64,000 nt of DNA from Collimonas humicola (lineage in GTDB: Bacteria > Pseudomonadota > Gammaproteobacteria > Burkholderiales > Burkholderiaceae_D), in the NCBI RefSeq assembly GCF_018304945.1, contig NZ_JAGQEE010000008.1, forward strand, positions 124,001 through 188,000, in the 5' to 3' direction. The position numbers and the translations under genes are program-made. Each line of letters opens with the position of its first letter. The stretch's first letter is position 1. Shown here piece after piece: positions 18,132-27,685 of this stretch. A model generated the notes under the pieces. That model ran no database searches. It was not told where the DNA came from and saw nothing but the letters and a program-made list of their open reading frames with translations.

Positions 18132-18976
18132 TGCACTGCTCCCGTGATTTGTTGTATACGATTTAAGGCATCTATTACACGACTGGTCTGACGCGCCAAG
18201 GCGCCGCTTGGGTCTTTGACTTGTTCACTGATCCGGTTACCCATGTTGTCCAGGGTATAGGCGATGCTGTTGCCGAGGCTGTCGGCGATGTTGGTCAGGC
18301 GATGGGCGGGATCGTAGGTGTAGCTGACCGTGGAGGTATTGGGCAGTGTGACCAGAGTCAACTGACCGACGCCGTCGTAGCCATAGGTGGTGGTCTCGAC
18401 CGTACCGCCAGACGTCACCGTCTTGCCGGTCAGCCAGCCGCGTGGACTGTAGGTCAAGGCAGTCGTCGCGCCATTGGCATCGGTAATCAGGCCTACCCGG
18501 CCGTTGGCGTCGTAGTTCGACAAGGTAGTGACTTGGCCGACGGCGTTGGTGATCGTGCTCAGGTTGCCGCTGCTGTCGTAGGTATAAATCGTCTTGTCCG
18601 CCACATCGGTTCTTGGACCTGTGGCGGTCAAGACTTGGCCGACCGTGTTGTAGGTGTAGCTCCAGGTGCGTGCGGTACCGACCAACGTTGGCGACAAGCC
18701 TTGCGCACCAGTCGCATCACTTGTGGCTTGCACCGTCTTGCTCAGCAGATTACCGGACGTATCGTAGGCGTAGGTCGTCAACAGTTTCGGCTCAGCGATC
18801 TGCAATGGCAAACTGTAGGTGGCATGCCAAGCCGTTGTGATCGTTCTGGCCTGCGACGTGCCGGATGCTTCCACACGGCTGGTTTCTAGGTTGCGCGTCA
18901 GGTCGTAGCTATACGTGGTGACGGCGCCGTTGAAATCGGTACGAGTTGCGACATTACCATTCGCGTCGTAAGTCTT
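18128..18976 (-). repeat. Conserved RHS 3' module, copy C
   Basis: Copy of the ~850 bp module shared by all non-terminal RHS genes. It includes the GGGAG Shine-Dalgarno and the ATGA junction to the core gene. Confidence 0.85.
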
Positions 18977-20302
18977 ATTCAAATTACTCACTCCGCCGTT
19001 CTGACCGCCAGGCTGACTTAGATTTGTAAGGTGATTACGATCTAATAAATTTGCAAAATCAAAATTTTGTTGTGTCCCGAGAGGATTAGTTATGATCGCA
19101 GAAACAATATTTTCGGTGCTATCCAACGTGTACACCACGCCATATTTTTCTACGCCGCCAGCATGCTCAGATGAAATGGCATAGCCATGTACATCGTAGC
19201 TCCAGGTCGCGAAGCGATTGTTATTTTCGTCGACAATTCCCGTCAATAGCACGCTTCTAGTAGAGCCGTTAGTATATGCAGGCTCGTTGTACAAATAACT
19301 GCGCTTTTTGCCGTCAGGATAAGTTATCGAAGACAGTAAATTATTATTGTAGCCATAGGTATACACATCGCCGGCCGGTGATGTCAGGGTCTGAATTCGA
19401 CTGTTTCCATCGTAGGTGAGATTTAGCTGACGACCAAACGCATCTGTTACCTTGATGAGTAAGCCCGCTTTGGGGGCAATATTGCTCGGTGTACTGGCGT
19501 CGCTATACGTTAATACGTGACTTTGCCCGTTACGATGTGTCACCATCAATAGTCTGCCTGCGGAATCGTAGGACTCAGTCGAATCGTCGTTTGCAACCGT
19601 ATATTTCCATCCGACTAGTCCGCCATTTACATCCTTAACTGAAACCAGTTTGTCCATCACATCGGCATCAGCGGTCCATGCGTTATTCAACAATAAAAAT
19701 GTGAATGCCTTTCCATCAGGACGTGTAATTACGGCTGTGGCAGGTTGAACCGTTACGTTCGCAAGGATAGAACGGTCATATTCGTGAGACCAATTGTAAT
19801 CACTTGGATAAAACCTATAAAAACTCCAGCTTGGCGTGCTGTTATAGGTACGTTGGAATAAAAGAGGAAATTTGCCTTCGCTCGTAATATCCGTTTCCAC
19901 TTGAACTTTATTGCCATTATGGCATGTAAGGGGATTCCCAAATTTTGCCTCACACGAGCCCGCAGGAGGGGCACCTGGTGTTTTAGGGGACAGCGTTGGT
20001 GCACTGCAGGAAGAAAATGGCTGCACCCAGGAATACACACTGCCGTCATGGAGATTGGTGACACTCTCAATGCACGAGGAACCGGAGGCTGGGATCGAAG
20101 AAGTAATCGCGCTGTAGGTGGAACTGCCCCCGACGCCAACTCTGGCCGCACACATTGCAGTAATCGTTGGAACACATGTGCCACCGGCAGTGTCATCCTT
20201 TATAAAACCGGCATGAGCAGCAATACTTGCGAATAACGTCACCGCGCAAATAGTCAAGCCGACACTTCTAGATTGCTCCTTTTGGTGCCGATAATAGTTC
20301 AA
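18128..20302 (-). CDS. RHS/YD-repeat exported protein, array member C
   Basis: 724 residues starting with TTG at 20302, which overlaps the upstream TGA (TTGA). A Sec signal peptide (LTICAVTLFASIAAHA) is followed by a unique Cys-containing N-terminal region, then CEAKFGNPLTCHNGNK and LFQRTYNS, the RHS entry module, and YD repeats. The last ~285 residues are the shared module ending QQITGAVQ. No core motif and no toxin tail. It ends where the core gene begins, so C plus the core gene would together form one full-length RHS shell. Confidence 0.9.
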   Translation of the reverse strand: MNYYRHQKEQSRSVGLTICAVTLFASIAAHAGFIKDDTAGGTCVPTITAMCAARVGVGGSSTYSAITSSIPASGSSCIESVTNLHDGSVYSWVQPFSSCSAPTLSPKTPGAPPAGSCEAKFGNPLTCHNGNKVQVETDITSEGKFPLLFQRTYNSTPSWSFYRFYPSDYNWSHEYDRSILANVTVQPATAVITRPDGKAFTFLLLNNAWTADADVMDKLVSVKDVNGGLVGWKYTVANDDSTESYDSAGRLLMVTHRNGQSHVLTYSDASTPSNIAPKAGLLIKVTDAFGRQLNLTYDGNSRIQTLTSPAGDVYTYGYNNNLLSSITYPDGKKRSYLYNEPAYTNGSTRSVLLTGIVDENNNRFATWSYDVHGYAISSEHAGGVEKYGVVYTLDSTENIVSAIITNPLGTQQNFDFANLLDRNHLTNLSQPGGQNGGVSNLNKTYDANGNVATRTDFNGAVTTYSYDLTRNLETSRVEASGTSQARTITTAWHATYSLPLQIAEPKLLTTYAYDTSGNLLSKTVQATSDATGAQGLSPTLVGTARTWSYTYNTVGQVLTATGPRTDVADKTIYTYDSSGNLSTITNAVGQVTTLSNYDANGRVGLITDANGATTALTYSPRGWLTGKTVTSGGTVETTTYGYDGVGQLTLVTLPNTSTVSYTYDPAHRLTNIADSLGNSIAYTLDNMGNRISEQVKDPSGALARQTSRVIDALNRIQQITGAVQ

Positions 20303-21147
20303 TGCATTTCTCCCGTGATTTGTTGTAAGCGATTCAAGGCATCTACTACGCGACTGGTCTGACGCGCCAAAGCACCACTTGGATCTTTGACTTGTTCACT
20401 GATCCGGTTGCCCATGTTGTCGAGGGTATAGGCGATGCTGTTGCCGAGGTTGTCAGCAATATTGGTCAGGCGATGGGCGGGGTCGTAGGTGTAGCTGACC
20501 GTGGACGTATTGGGTAGCGTGACCAGGGTCAACTGACCGACGCCGTCGTAGCCATAGGCGGTGGTTTCAACCGTACCGCCAGACGTCACCGTCTTGCCGG
20601 TCAGCCAGCCGCGTGGGCTGTAGGTCAGTGCCGTAGTCGCGCCATTGGCATCGGTGATCAGACCTACCCGGCCGTTGGCGTCGTAGTTCGATAAGGTCGT
20701 GACTTGACCGACGGCGTTGGTGATTGTGCTCAGGTTGCCGCTGCTGTCGTAGGTATAGATAGTCTTGTCCGCCACATCGGTTCTGGGACCGATTGCCGTC
20801 AATACTTGGCCGACCGTGTTGTAGGTGTAGCTCCAGGTGCGCGCAGTACCAACCAATGTGGGTGACAAACCTTGGGCACCGGTCGCATCGCTGGTCGCCT
20901 GCACCGTCTTACTGAGCAGGTTGCCGGACGTATCGTAAGCATAGGTCGTCAACAGCTTCGGTTCAGCGATCTGCAATGGCAAGCGATACATCGCGTGCCA
21001 GGCGGTCGTGATCGTCCTGGCTTGTGAAGTACCCGAGCCTTCCACGCGGCTGATTTCCAGATTTCGCGCCAGGTCGTAATTGTAGGTAGTGACATTGCCG
21101 TTGAAGTCGGTACTGGTGGCGACATTACCATTGGCATCGTAGGCAGT
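20299..21147 (-). repeat. Conserved RHS 3' module, copy D
   Basis: Copy of the shared ~850 bp module. The final codons differ slightly (GEMH instead of GAVQ), and the overlap with the next gene is TTGA. Confidence 0.85.
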
Positions 21148-22695
21148 CGAATTCGAAGCTGCACTGCAACCGGCACCACTAGGCTGACTTTGGCCAGTGC
21201 TTTTCACAACGCCGAGGACTGTTTGAAAATTATAGGTACGCGTGGTACCAAGCGGATCGGTGACGCTGCTTTGAGTAAAAAGGTTCGGATAACTCACTGC
21301 AAATTTCTGCACTCCCCCGGCGAGCTCTGTGGAAACTGCTTTGCCAGCGCTGTTGTACGTGATGATGGCATAGCGAGCTGAGTTTTCATCGGTTATCCCT
21401 GTCAATGCAACCTGCAAATTCGTGTTGGCAGTTTTATCTTGCTCGTTGTACCAGTAGGTGCGTTTCTTGCCATCGGGGTAGGTAACGGAAGTTAAGTTGT
21501 TGGCAGGCGAACTACCGGCCAGCATGGTAGAGCTAGCTTCATCATAGGCATAGCTATAAATGCCGCCGGCAGGATCGGTCATCTTGACCATGCGTGCGGC
21601 AGCATCGTAGGTGAAATTCAACTGCGCGCCAAAATGATCCGTAACACGGATGAGCAGGCCAGATTTTGGGGCAATATTAACTGGCGTACTGACATCGGAA
21701 TAAGTCCATGTCTGTACCTGCCCATCCCGTGCAGTGCTAGTCTGCAAACGACCCGTTAAGTCGTAAATTTCTGTCGAATCATTGTCTGCGTTATAGACCT
21801 TCCAACTAGTACCATCATCGGTTTTAGTAACGCGATCGTTTATATCGGCAGCGGGGCTGAGGTTGCTTGTCGTACCGAACGCGAGCATCCGGCCATTGCC
21901 GCGTTGGACAGCAAAATCGTTGGCTAGTCCGGTTGGCGCATACGCGAAGCAGTATGGTCTTCCCGTTTGATTACCAGTCCCTGGATAGCATCCCGAATAA
22001 ATAGAATTGGCATTTAGCACCTGTTGGGGAGCAGTAAAATCGACGCCAGCCACCTGGTAATTATTTACCCAAGTGTTTCGATCACTGCGGTAAGTACGAG
22101 AAAATCGCAAAGCGTTGGCACCACTGCCGGCATAGTCCGTTTCGGTAAGCTTTTCTATTCCTGTGGACGGATAGATTGGTTTCCCCAATGCAAGGCAACC
22201 CTGTGTTTCTGGTTTTTGTGTATTGGGATTGGGGGTGCAAGTTATCGTATAGTGGGGCGCGCCATCACCGTTAACTCCTGTATCTTTGCTGCATTCGTAG
22301 CTCGTGAGGACTGCATTCGCCTCATAGATAGTTGGGTCACCTGCAGTCACATAGTGCATATTGAAAGTTAGCGGCACGCCGTTGTACCATGCGCTTTGAT
22401 TGGGGGGAGCGTACAAATCCAAAACTGTTGTGCCAGGATATCTCGCCATAAAATTTGCTTTGTTTATTTCAAATGCTTCTTCCGGCGTATCGTATTTTCC
22501 TTGTTTGTCCGCATCGGTCCACCAAGCATTTATATAAAACATATGTGGATTTGTATCGCGAGCATGAACCACGGACATGCTGATAAGCGACATTAATCCG
22601 AGCAAAGTCAGTTTAATTTGGTGCGATTGAATCAATTTTTTTAAATTCCATTGGTCATTAGTTATCTCAATTTCATTTCCATCGGCTCTCCTCAC
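20299..22695 (-). CDS. RHS/YD-repeat exported protein, array member D
   Basis: 798 residues starting with GTG at 22695 (GTGA overlap with the upstream stop). An extended N-region precedes the signal-like segment LTLLGLMSLISMSVVHA. A unique exported region follows (HMFYINAWWTDADKQGKYD, with paired Cys), then GIEKLTETDYAG and RFSRTYRSD, and YD repeats. The last ~285 residues are the shared module, here ending QQITGEMH. No RHS core or tail is present. The unique first half differs from the other members far more than the second half does. Confidence 0.9.
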   Translation of the reverse strand: MRRADGNEIEITNDQWNLKKLIQSHQIKLTLLGLMSLISMSVVHARDTNPHMFYINAWWTDADKQGKYDTPEEAFEINKANFMARYPGTTVLDLYAPPNQSAWYNGVPLTFNMHYVTAGDPTIYEANAVLTSYECSKDTGVNGDGAPHYTITCTPNPNTQKPETQGCLALGKPIYPSTGIEKLTETDYAGSGANALRFSRTYRSDRNTWVNNYQVAGVDFTAPQQVLNANSIYSGCYPGTGNQTGRPYCFAYAPTGLANDFAVQRGNGRMLAFGTTSNLSPAADINDRVTKTDDGTSWKVYNADNDSTEIYDLTGRLQTSTARDGQVQTWTYSDVSTPVNIAPKSGLLIRVTDHFGAQLNFTYDAAARMVKMTDPAGGIYSYAYDEASSTMLAGSSPANNLTSVTYPDGKKRTYWYNEQDKTANTNLQVALTGITDENSARYAIITYNSAGKAVSTELAGGVQKFAVSYPNLFTQSSVTDPLGTTRTYNFQTVLGVVKSTGQSQPSGAGCSAASNSTAYDANGNVATSTDFNGNVTTYNYDLARNLEISRVEGSGTSQARTITTAWHAMYRLPLQIAEPKLLTTYAYDTSGNLLSKTVQATSDATGAQGLSPTLVGTARTWSYTYNTVGQVLTAIGPRTDVADKTIYTYDSSGNLSTITNAVGQVTTLSNYDANGRVGLITDANGATTALTYSPRGWLTGKTVTSGGTVETTAYGYDGVGQLTLVTLPNTSTVSYTYDPAHRLTNIADNLGNSIAYTLDNMGNRISEQVKDPSGALARQTSRVVDALNRLQQITGEMH

Positions 22696-23541
22696 TGCAC
22701 TGCTCCCGTGATTTGTTGTATGCGATTTAAGGCATCTACGACGCGACTGGTCTGACGCGCCAAGGCACCGCTTGGATCTTTGATTTGCTCACCGATCCGG
22801 TTACCCATGTTGTCCAGGGTATAGACAATGCTGTTGCCAAGGCTATCGGCGATGTTGGTCAGGCGGTGGGCTGGGTCGTAGGTGTAGCTGACCGTGGAGG
22901 TATTGGGCAGCGTGACCAGGATCAGCTGACCGACGCCGTCGTAACCATAGGTCGTGGCTTCTACCGTACCGCCAGACGTCGCTGTCTTGCCGGTCAGCCA
23001 GCCGCGTGGGCTGTAGATCAGTGCCGTGGTCGCGCCATTGGCATCGGTGATCAACCCCACCCGACCATTGGCGTCGTAGTTCGACAGGGTCGTGACTTGA
23101 CCAACGGCGTTGGTGATCGTGCTCAGGTTGCCGCTGCTGTCGTAGGTATAGATGGTCTTGTCTGCCACATCGGTTCTGGGACCGGTGGCGGTCAATACCT
23201 GCCCCACACTGTTGTAGGTGTAGCTCCAGATACGCGCTGTGCCAACCAATGTTGGCGACAAGCCTTGCGCACCAGTTACATCACTCGTGGCCTGCATCGT
23301 CTTGCTCAGCAAGTTGCCGGAGGTGTCGTAGGCATAGGTCGTCAACAGCTTCGGCTCAGCAATCTGCAATGGCAAACGATATGTAGTGTGCCACGTGCTC
23401 GTAATAGTTCTAGCTAGTGGCGTACCAGATCCTTCAACCCTGCTGGCTTCCAGGTTACGCGTCAAGTCGTAGCTATACGTAGTAGGAGTGCCATTGAAGT
23501 CAGTGCGCGATGCAACGTTACCGTTGATATCGTAGACAACT
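22692..23541 (-). repeat. Conserved RHS 3' module, copy E
   Basis: Copy of the shared ~850 bp module, with somewhat more substitutions at its 5' side than copies C and D. Confidence 0.85.
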
Positions 23542-25091
23542 TTGGATGAAGCCGCGGCACAGCCAGCTCCTCCAGGCTGCGATTGGCCGGTCGCTCTAAT
23601 GGAGCCCAAGACGCTAGTAAAGCTAGTGGTACGTGCAGTACCCAACGGATCAGTGATAGTAGTACTGCTACCATCGGAACTATAGGTCAACTGATATTGA
23701 TCGACGCCACCGGCGTGCTGCTCCGAATAGGCTTTACCCTGAGCATTATAAAAATAGCTGGCAAAGCGGTTACCATTCTCATCAACCATCCCTGTCAGTG
23801 CGTGCGGTTGATTAGTGCCGTCGGTGTATGCCTGCTCGTTGTATAAATAAACTCTGCTCTTGCCGTTAGGGTAGGCAATAGAAATCAAGTTGTTATTCGC
23901 ATCGTAGTTGTATTGATACAGTTCACCGGCTGGATCGATCATCGTAACAATACGATTTCTACGGTCATAGGTAAAATTCAACTGACGCCCAAACGTATCG
24001 GCCACGCGAAGCAGCAAACCAGCTTTGGGGGCAATGGTAGGCGGAGTGCTGCTATCGCTATACGTTAGGTTCTGGATAAGGCCCTCACGATCCTGAAGCG
24101 ATATCAGCCTGCCATTGGCATCATAGATTTCAGTTGAGTCGTTAATTGCAACTTGATATTTCCAACCGGTCAGGACCCCGTTCGTGTCAGTAAATTGAGT
24201 CAGCTTGTCCATGACATCCGCATCTTGTGCGATATAAACATTGCCGTTGACAGTAAAGCTATTGGCAGTACCGTTCGGACGGCCGATGACAACAACCGCA
24301 GTATTGTCGAGAGTGACGCCGACCTCGATAAAACGGTCATAGTCGTGACGCCACGCATTCCCCAGCGTGGTAACAGCGCTTCCGTTTTGACTATTATATT
24401 GGCGTCGAAAAAGCATATGGCTGGACGCAGCCGCTATGTAGTCGATGTCCGACCAATATTTGTTCCCAGTGCCGGCGTGAATCGGTTGTTTGGTGCCGAC
24501 TGGGATTGGGCATTGAGCCGGCGGGCCGTTGTCCTTACTACCTTGGCACTGACCTTGCAGGTGAATCTGTCCAGCAGGACAAGCGCACACTTGGGGATCG
24601 TTTGTGGCTTGACTCCCCTCGGGGCAAAAAGGAACCTGCTGCTGATTACCTAGCACACCCTCATCACCGTTATATTGACTTTTGCCAATCATTTGCCAAA
24701 CGGGATAGCTGGACAAAACTGAATACGCATAGTTGTAATGCCATATTTGTCCTGCTGCGCAATTTATCGCACTAACTCGCTTGCTTGCGTAATATGCTCC
24801 AGCAGTTTCCAGATCAGAATAGGATGTTTTTTCATTGTAGGCACCTGGATTACCACAATCGGAATACTCCAGCGTACCTACAAAATTGCTCTTAGCTGGA
24901 AAAGTACTTGTACGCGCATGCGCAACCGATATTACCGCCAGCAATAGGGCGCACAAAACGGCAATTTGATAAACGATTGAATATCCATCTTGTTTCACTT
25001 TACGATACACGGTGTCTTGAATTACAGATCGGTATACGCGATTATGTTTTTGGTGGATCTGCCCTACCGAATTCCTCAGATAACCACTCAT
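22692..25091 (-). CDS. RHS/YD-repeat exported protein, array member E
   Basis: 799 residues, ATG at 25091 overlapping the upstream TGA. A ~40-residue basic N-region precedes the signal segment IAVLCALLLAVISVAHA. The unique region contains CPEGSQATNDPQVCACPAG, a Cys-rich EGF-like stretch, then GTGNKYWSDIDY and LFRRQYNSQNG. YD repeats and the shared C-terminal module (QQITGAVQ) follow. It lacks the core and toxin tail and is coupled to member D by GTGA. Confidence 0.9.
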   Translation of the reverse strand: MSGYLRNSVGQIHQKHNRVYRSVIQDTVYRKVKQDGYSIVYQIAVLCALLLAVISVAHARTSTFPAKSNFVGTLEYSDCGNPGAYNEKTSYSDLETAGAYYASKRVSAINCAAGQIWHYNYAYSVLSSYPVWQMIGKSQYNGDEGVLGNQQQVPFCPEGSQATNDPQVCACPAGQIHLQGQCQGSKDNGPPAQCPIPVGTKQPIHAGTGNKYWSDIDYIAAASSHMLFRRQYNSQNGSAVTTLGNAWRHDYDRFIEVGVTLDNTAVVVIGRPNGTANSFTVNGNVYIAQDADVMDKLTQFTDTNGVLTGWKYQVAINDSTEIYDANGRLISLQDREGLIQNLTYSDSSTPPTIAPKAGLLLRVADTFGRQLNFTYDRRNRIVTMIDPAGELYQYNYDANNNLISIAYPNGKSRVYLYNEQAYTDGTNQPHALTGMVDENGNRFASYFYNAQGKAYSEQHAGGVDQYQLTYSSDGSSTTITDPLGTARTTSFTSVLGSIRATGQSQPGGAGCAAASSKVVYDINGNVASRTDFNGTPTTYSYDLTRNLEASRVEGSGTPLARTITSTWHTTYRLPLQIAEPKLLTTYAYDTSGNLLSKTMQATSDVTGAQGLSPTLVGTARIWSYTYNSVGQVLTATGPRTDVADKTIYTYDSSGNLSTITNAVGQVTTLSNYDANGRVGLITDANGATTALIYSPRGWLTGKTATSGGTVEATTYGYDGVGQLILVTLPNTSTVSYTYDPAHRLTNIADSLGNSIVYTLDNMGNRIGEQIKDPSGALARQTSRVVDALNRIQQITGAVQ

Positions 25092-25936
25092 AGACCATTT
25101 CCTGTGATTTGTTGCACGCGATTTAAAGCATCCACCACCCGACTGATTTGACGAGCTAAGGCGCCACTTGGATCCTTGACTTGCTCACTAACACGGTTAC
25201 CCATGTTGTCCAGGGTATAGGCGATGCTGTTGCCGAGGCTGTCGGCGATATTGGTCAGGCGATGGGCGGGGTCGTAGGTATAGCTGACCGTGGAGGTATT
25301 GGGCAGCGTGACCAGGATCAACTGGCCGACGCCGTCGTAGCCATAGGTGGTGGTTTCAACCGTACCGCCAGAGGTCACCGTCTTGCCGGTCGGCCAGCCG
25401 CGTGGACTATAGGTCAGTGCCGTAGTCGCGCCATTGGCATCGGTGATCAGTCCTACCCGGCCGTTGGCGTCGTAGTTCGACAGAGTCGTGACTTGACCGA
25501 CGGCGTTGGTGATTGTGCTCAGGTTGCTCGAGGGGTCGTAGGTATAGGTGGTCTTGTCGGCCACATCGGTCCTAGGGCCAGTGGCCGTCAATACCTGGCC
25601 GACCGTGTTGTAGGTGTAGCTCCAGGTGCGTGCTGTGCCAATCAATGTCGGCGACAAGCCTTGCGCACCACTCGCATCGCTAGTGGCTTGCACCGTCTTG
25701 CTGAGCAGATTGCCGGAGTTGTCGTAGGCGTAGGTCGTCAACAGCTTCGGTTCGGCGATCTGCAATGGCAAGCTGTAGGTAGCATGCCAAGCCGTCATGA
25801 TCGTGCGTGCTTGCGGCGTGCCGGACGCTTCCACGCGGCTGGTTTCTAGGTTCCGCGTCAGATCGTAGCTGTAGGTGGTAACGGTGCCGTTGAAACCGGT
25901 ACGCGTTGCGACATTGCCGTTGGCGTCATACGTGAC
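25088..25936 (-). repeat. Conserved RHS 3' module, copy F
   Basis: Copy of the shared ~850 bp module; the terminal codons (GNGL) and the AGGA Shine-Dalgarno differ from the GAVQ type. Confidence 0.85.
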
Positions 25937-27406
25937 GGCCGACGATGCAGCACCGCAACCGGCGCCGCCGGGTTGGCTTTGGCCGGTGCTCTTGATTGTG
26001 TTGAGGAAGGTTTGAAATGCATAAGTGCGAACCGTCCCCAGGGGATCGGTGACGGTGCTTTGGCTGCCAGGCTGCGTGTAGCCGATGCTGTATTTCTCGA
26101 CGCCGCCGGCATGCTCGGTCGAAATTCCTCGGCCACTGCTGTCGTAATTGAAGGTGGCAAAGCGCACATTGTTTTCGTCAACGATACCGGTCAGTGCAGT
26201 CGGCAAGTTTGCACCGGCCGTATAGGCCGGCTCGTTATAGACATAGGTACGGGTCTTGCCGTCCTGATAGGTCACGCTGACGAGATTGTTATTGCTGTCG
26301 TAGCTATAGCTGATCGTCTTGCCGGCCGGGTCCGTCATCTGACTCACTCGGCTACTGCTGTCGTAGGTGAAATTGAGCTGACGACCAAACTGATCGGTGA
26401 TGCGTAACAACAGTTCGGCTTGAGGCGCCATCGTCGTTGCATCCGAATAACTCAGCGTTTGTACCAAGCCTTCGCGGCTGGTAATACTAACCAATTTGCC
26501 ATTGGCATCATAATTTTCCAGCGATTGATCTGCGGCGATACGGTATTGCCAACCAGTGGTGTTACCTGCACTGTCGGCTTGGCGCGTCAGGCTATCGGTA
26601 ACATCAGCATCTGGGTGATATGCGCCACCCGTTAGGGTGAATGTCAGAATCTTGCCATCGTTGCGTTGGACGCCAGCATTGTTAGGGTAAGCACTGTTCG
26701 TCTGGACCATGCGCTCATAGTTGCTGCTCCAGCGCGCACCATAACGACCGTTACGTGTGCTATTGCCATTATAGGTGCGCTGCAATTGCACACCATTGCC
26801 TACGGCATTCAGATAGTCCGATTCCAGCTGCCGCTTGTTGCCGTTGCCATGGTTGATCGGGTTGCCATGTTCCAGTTTGCAAGCAAGCCCCGTATTTTCG
26901 TCGTTTGGCGCTGCACCAGGATTGTAATTACAACTGTTCTGATTCTCTGCTTCTGGCTTGCACGACGGATCGGCTGCAGGGGGAGCGCCGCAAGCAAACG
27001 TCACAGGATTAACAGCGTCAGGCAAATCACAACTGCCTGTGGGATCAGGAATACCTCTCTGGGCAATACCATTCATTGAATAGCACACACCATATTTTTG
27101 ACCAGCCATAGCTCCCCAGTAGCCTCCGTGACTTCCTGGAAAACTAGACCACCCCCAATAGGCACAATTTGCAGCGGGTGTTGGGGATTGATCGAATTTC
27201 CAACTGGATGCTTGTGCAAATTTCTGGGTACTGATCATCGTTAGCCCAATGATTAGGCTGACAAATATCCGGCGGAATAGATGCCTCAGCATGACAACAT
27301 TCTGACCAATGGGCGTGGAACTATTGTTCATTACTGCATTAACTGGTTTAGTCGTACTCAATCGCCTTGACAGCGTTTCAATACTTTTCACTTCCGTCAT
27401 TTCCAT
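25088..27406 (-). CDS. RHS/YD-repeat exported protein, first gene of the right array (F)
   Basis: 772 residues from the ATG at 27406; a second ATG at 27400 fits the AAAGGG Shine-Dalgarno better (6-base spacing). A long N-region leads to the signal segment FVSLIIGLTMISTQKFAQA. The unique region contains CKLEHGNPINHGNGNK and LQRTYNGN, the RHS entry module, then YD repeats and the shared module, here ending QQITGNGL. No core or tail. The candidate promoter is ~190 bases upstream. The same ITGNGL ending is kept in the pseudogene remnant at 4132. Confidence 0.9.
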   Translation of the reverse strand: MEMTEVKSIETLSRRLSTTKPVNAVMNNSSTPIGQNVVMLRHLFRRIFVSLIIGLTMISTQKFAQASSWKFDQSPTPAANCAYWGWSSFPGSHGGYWGAMAGQKYGVCYSMNGIAQRGIPDPTGSCDLPDAVNPVTFACGAPPAADPSCKPEAENQNSCNYNPGAAPNDENTGLACKLEHGNPINHGNGNKRQLESDYLNAVGNGVQLQRTYNGNSTRNGRYGARWSSNYERMVQTNSAYPNNAGVQRNDGKILTFTLTGGAYHPDADVTDSLTRQADSAGNTTGWQYRIAADQSLENYDANGKLVSITSREGLVQTLSYSDATTMAPQAELLLRITDQFGRQLNFTYDSSSRVSQMTDPAGKTISYSYDSNNNLVSVTYQDGKTRTYVYNEPAYTAGANLPTALTGIVDENNVRFATFNYDSSGRGISTEHAGGVEKYSIGYTQPGSQSTVTDPLGTVRTYAFQTFLNTIKSTGQSQPGGAGCGAASSAVTYDANGNVATRTGFNGTVTTYSYDLTRNLETSRVEASGTPQARTIMTAWHATYSLPLQIAEPKLLTTYAYDNSGNLLSKTVQATSDASGAQGLSPTLIGTARTWSYTYNTVGQVLTATGPRTDVADKTTYTYDPSSNLSTITNAVGQVTTLSNYDANGRVGLITDANGATTALTYSPRGWPTGKTVTSGGTVETTTYGYDGVGQLILVTLPNTSTVSYTYDPAHRLTNIADSLGNSIAYTLDNMGNRVSEQVKDPSGALARQISRVVDALNRVQQITGNGL

Positions 27407-27561
27407 CCCTTTATGCGCCCGAAACTAAACTCCCGTGCCACGCTGTCATCACGCCTCTAATGAGCAATTTTCTTTTACGCAACTAAGAAGCGGTATCAGA
27501 TCGCGGAACAAGATCCTCTTTCTTTGAGCTGGCCCAGATTTTCTCAGACTCAATCATGCTC

Positions 27562-27685
27562 ACCGCACATTAAGTTACATACGGCAACGCAAATGTATTA
27601 CGCGAAAGCAATTCCAGCAATCCAAAAATCTCTTTTTATTGCACTGCACATTCATAGGCATTCAAATAACAACACTTTGCAATGT
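27562..27685 (-). repeat. Upstream block shared with left RHS array
   Basis: Homologous to 4566-4690 (CATTAAGTTACAT, AATGTATTA, CTGCACATTCAT, CAAATAACAACACT). It marks the common 5' region of both RHS arrays. Confidence 0.75.
27592..27620 (-). promoter_or_regulatory. Candidate sigma-70 promoter of right RHS array
   Basis: On the minus strand, -35 TTGCTG (27615-27620), 17 bases, -10 TACATT (27592-27597). The layout matches 4600-4628. It would give a 5' leader of about 180 bases before the first RHS gene. Confidence 0.4.

Noticed and set aside
18128-27406. Regularly spaced repeats that might suggest CRISPR or tandem satellite DNA
   Set aside because: They are YD repeats and duplicated 3' modules within coding frames, with no short direct repeats separated by unique spacers.
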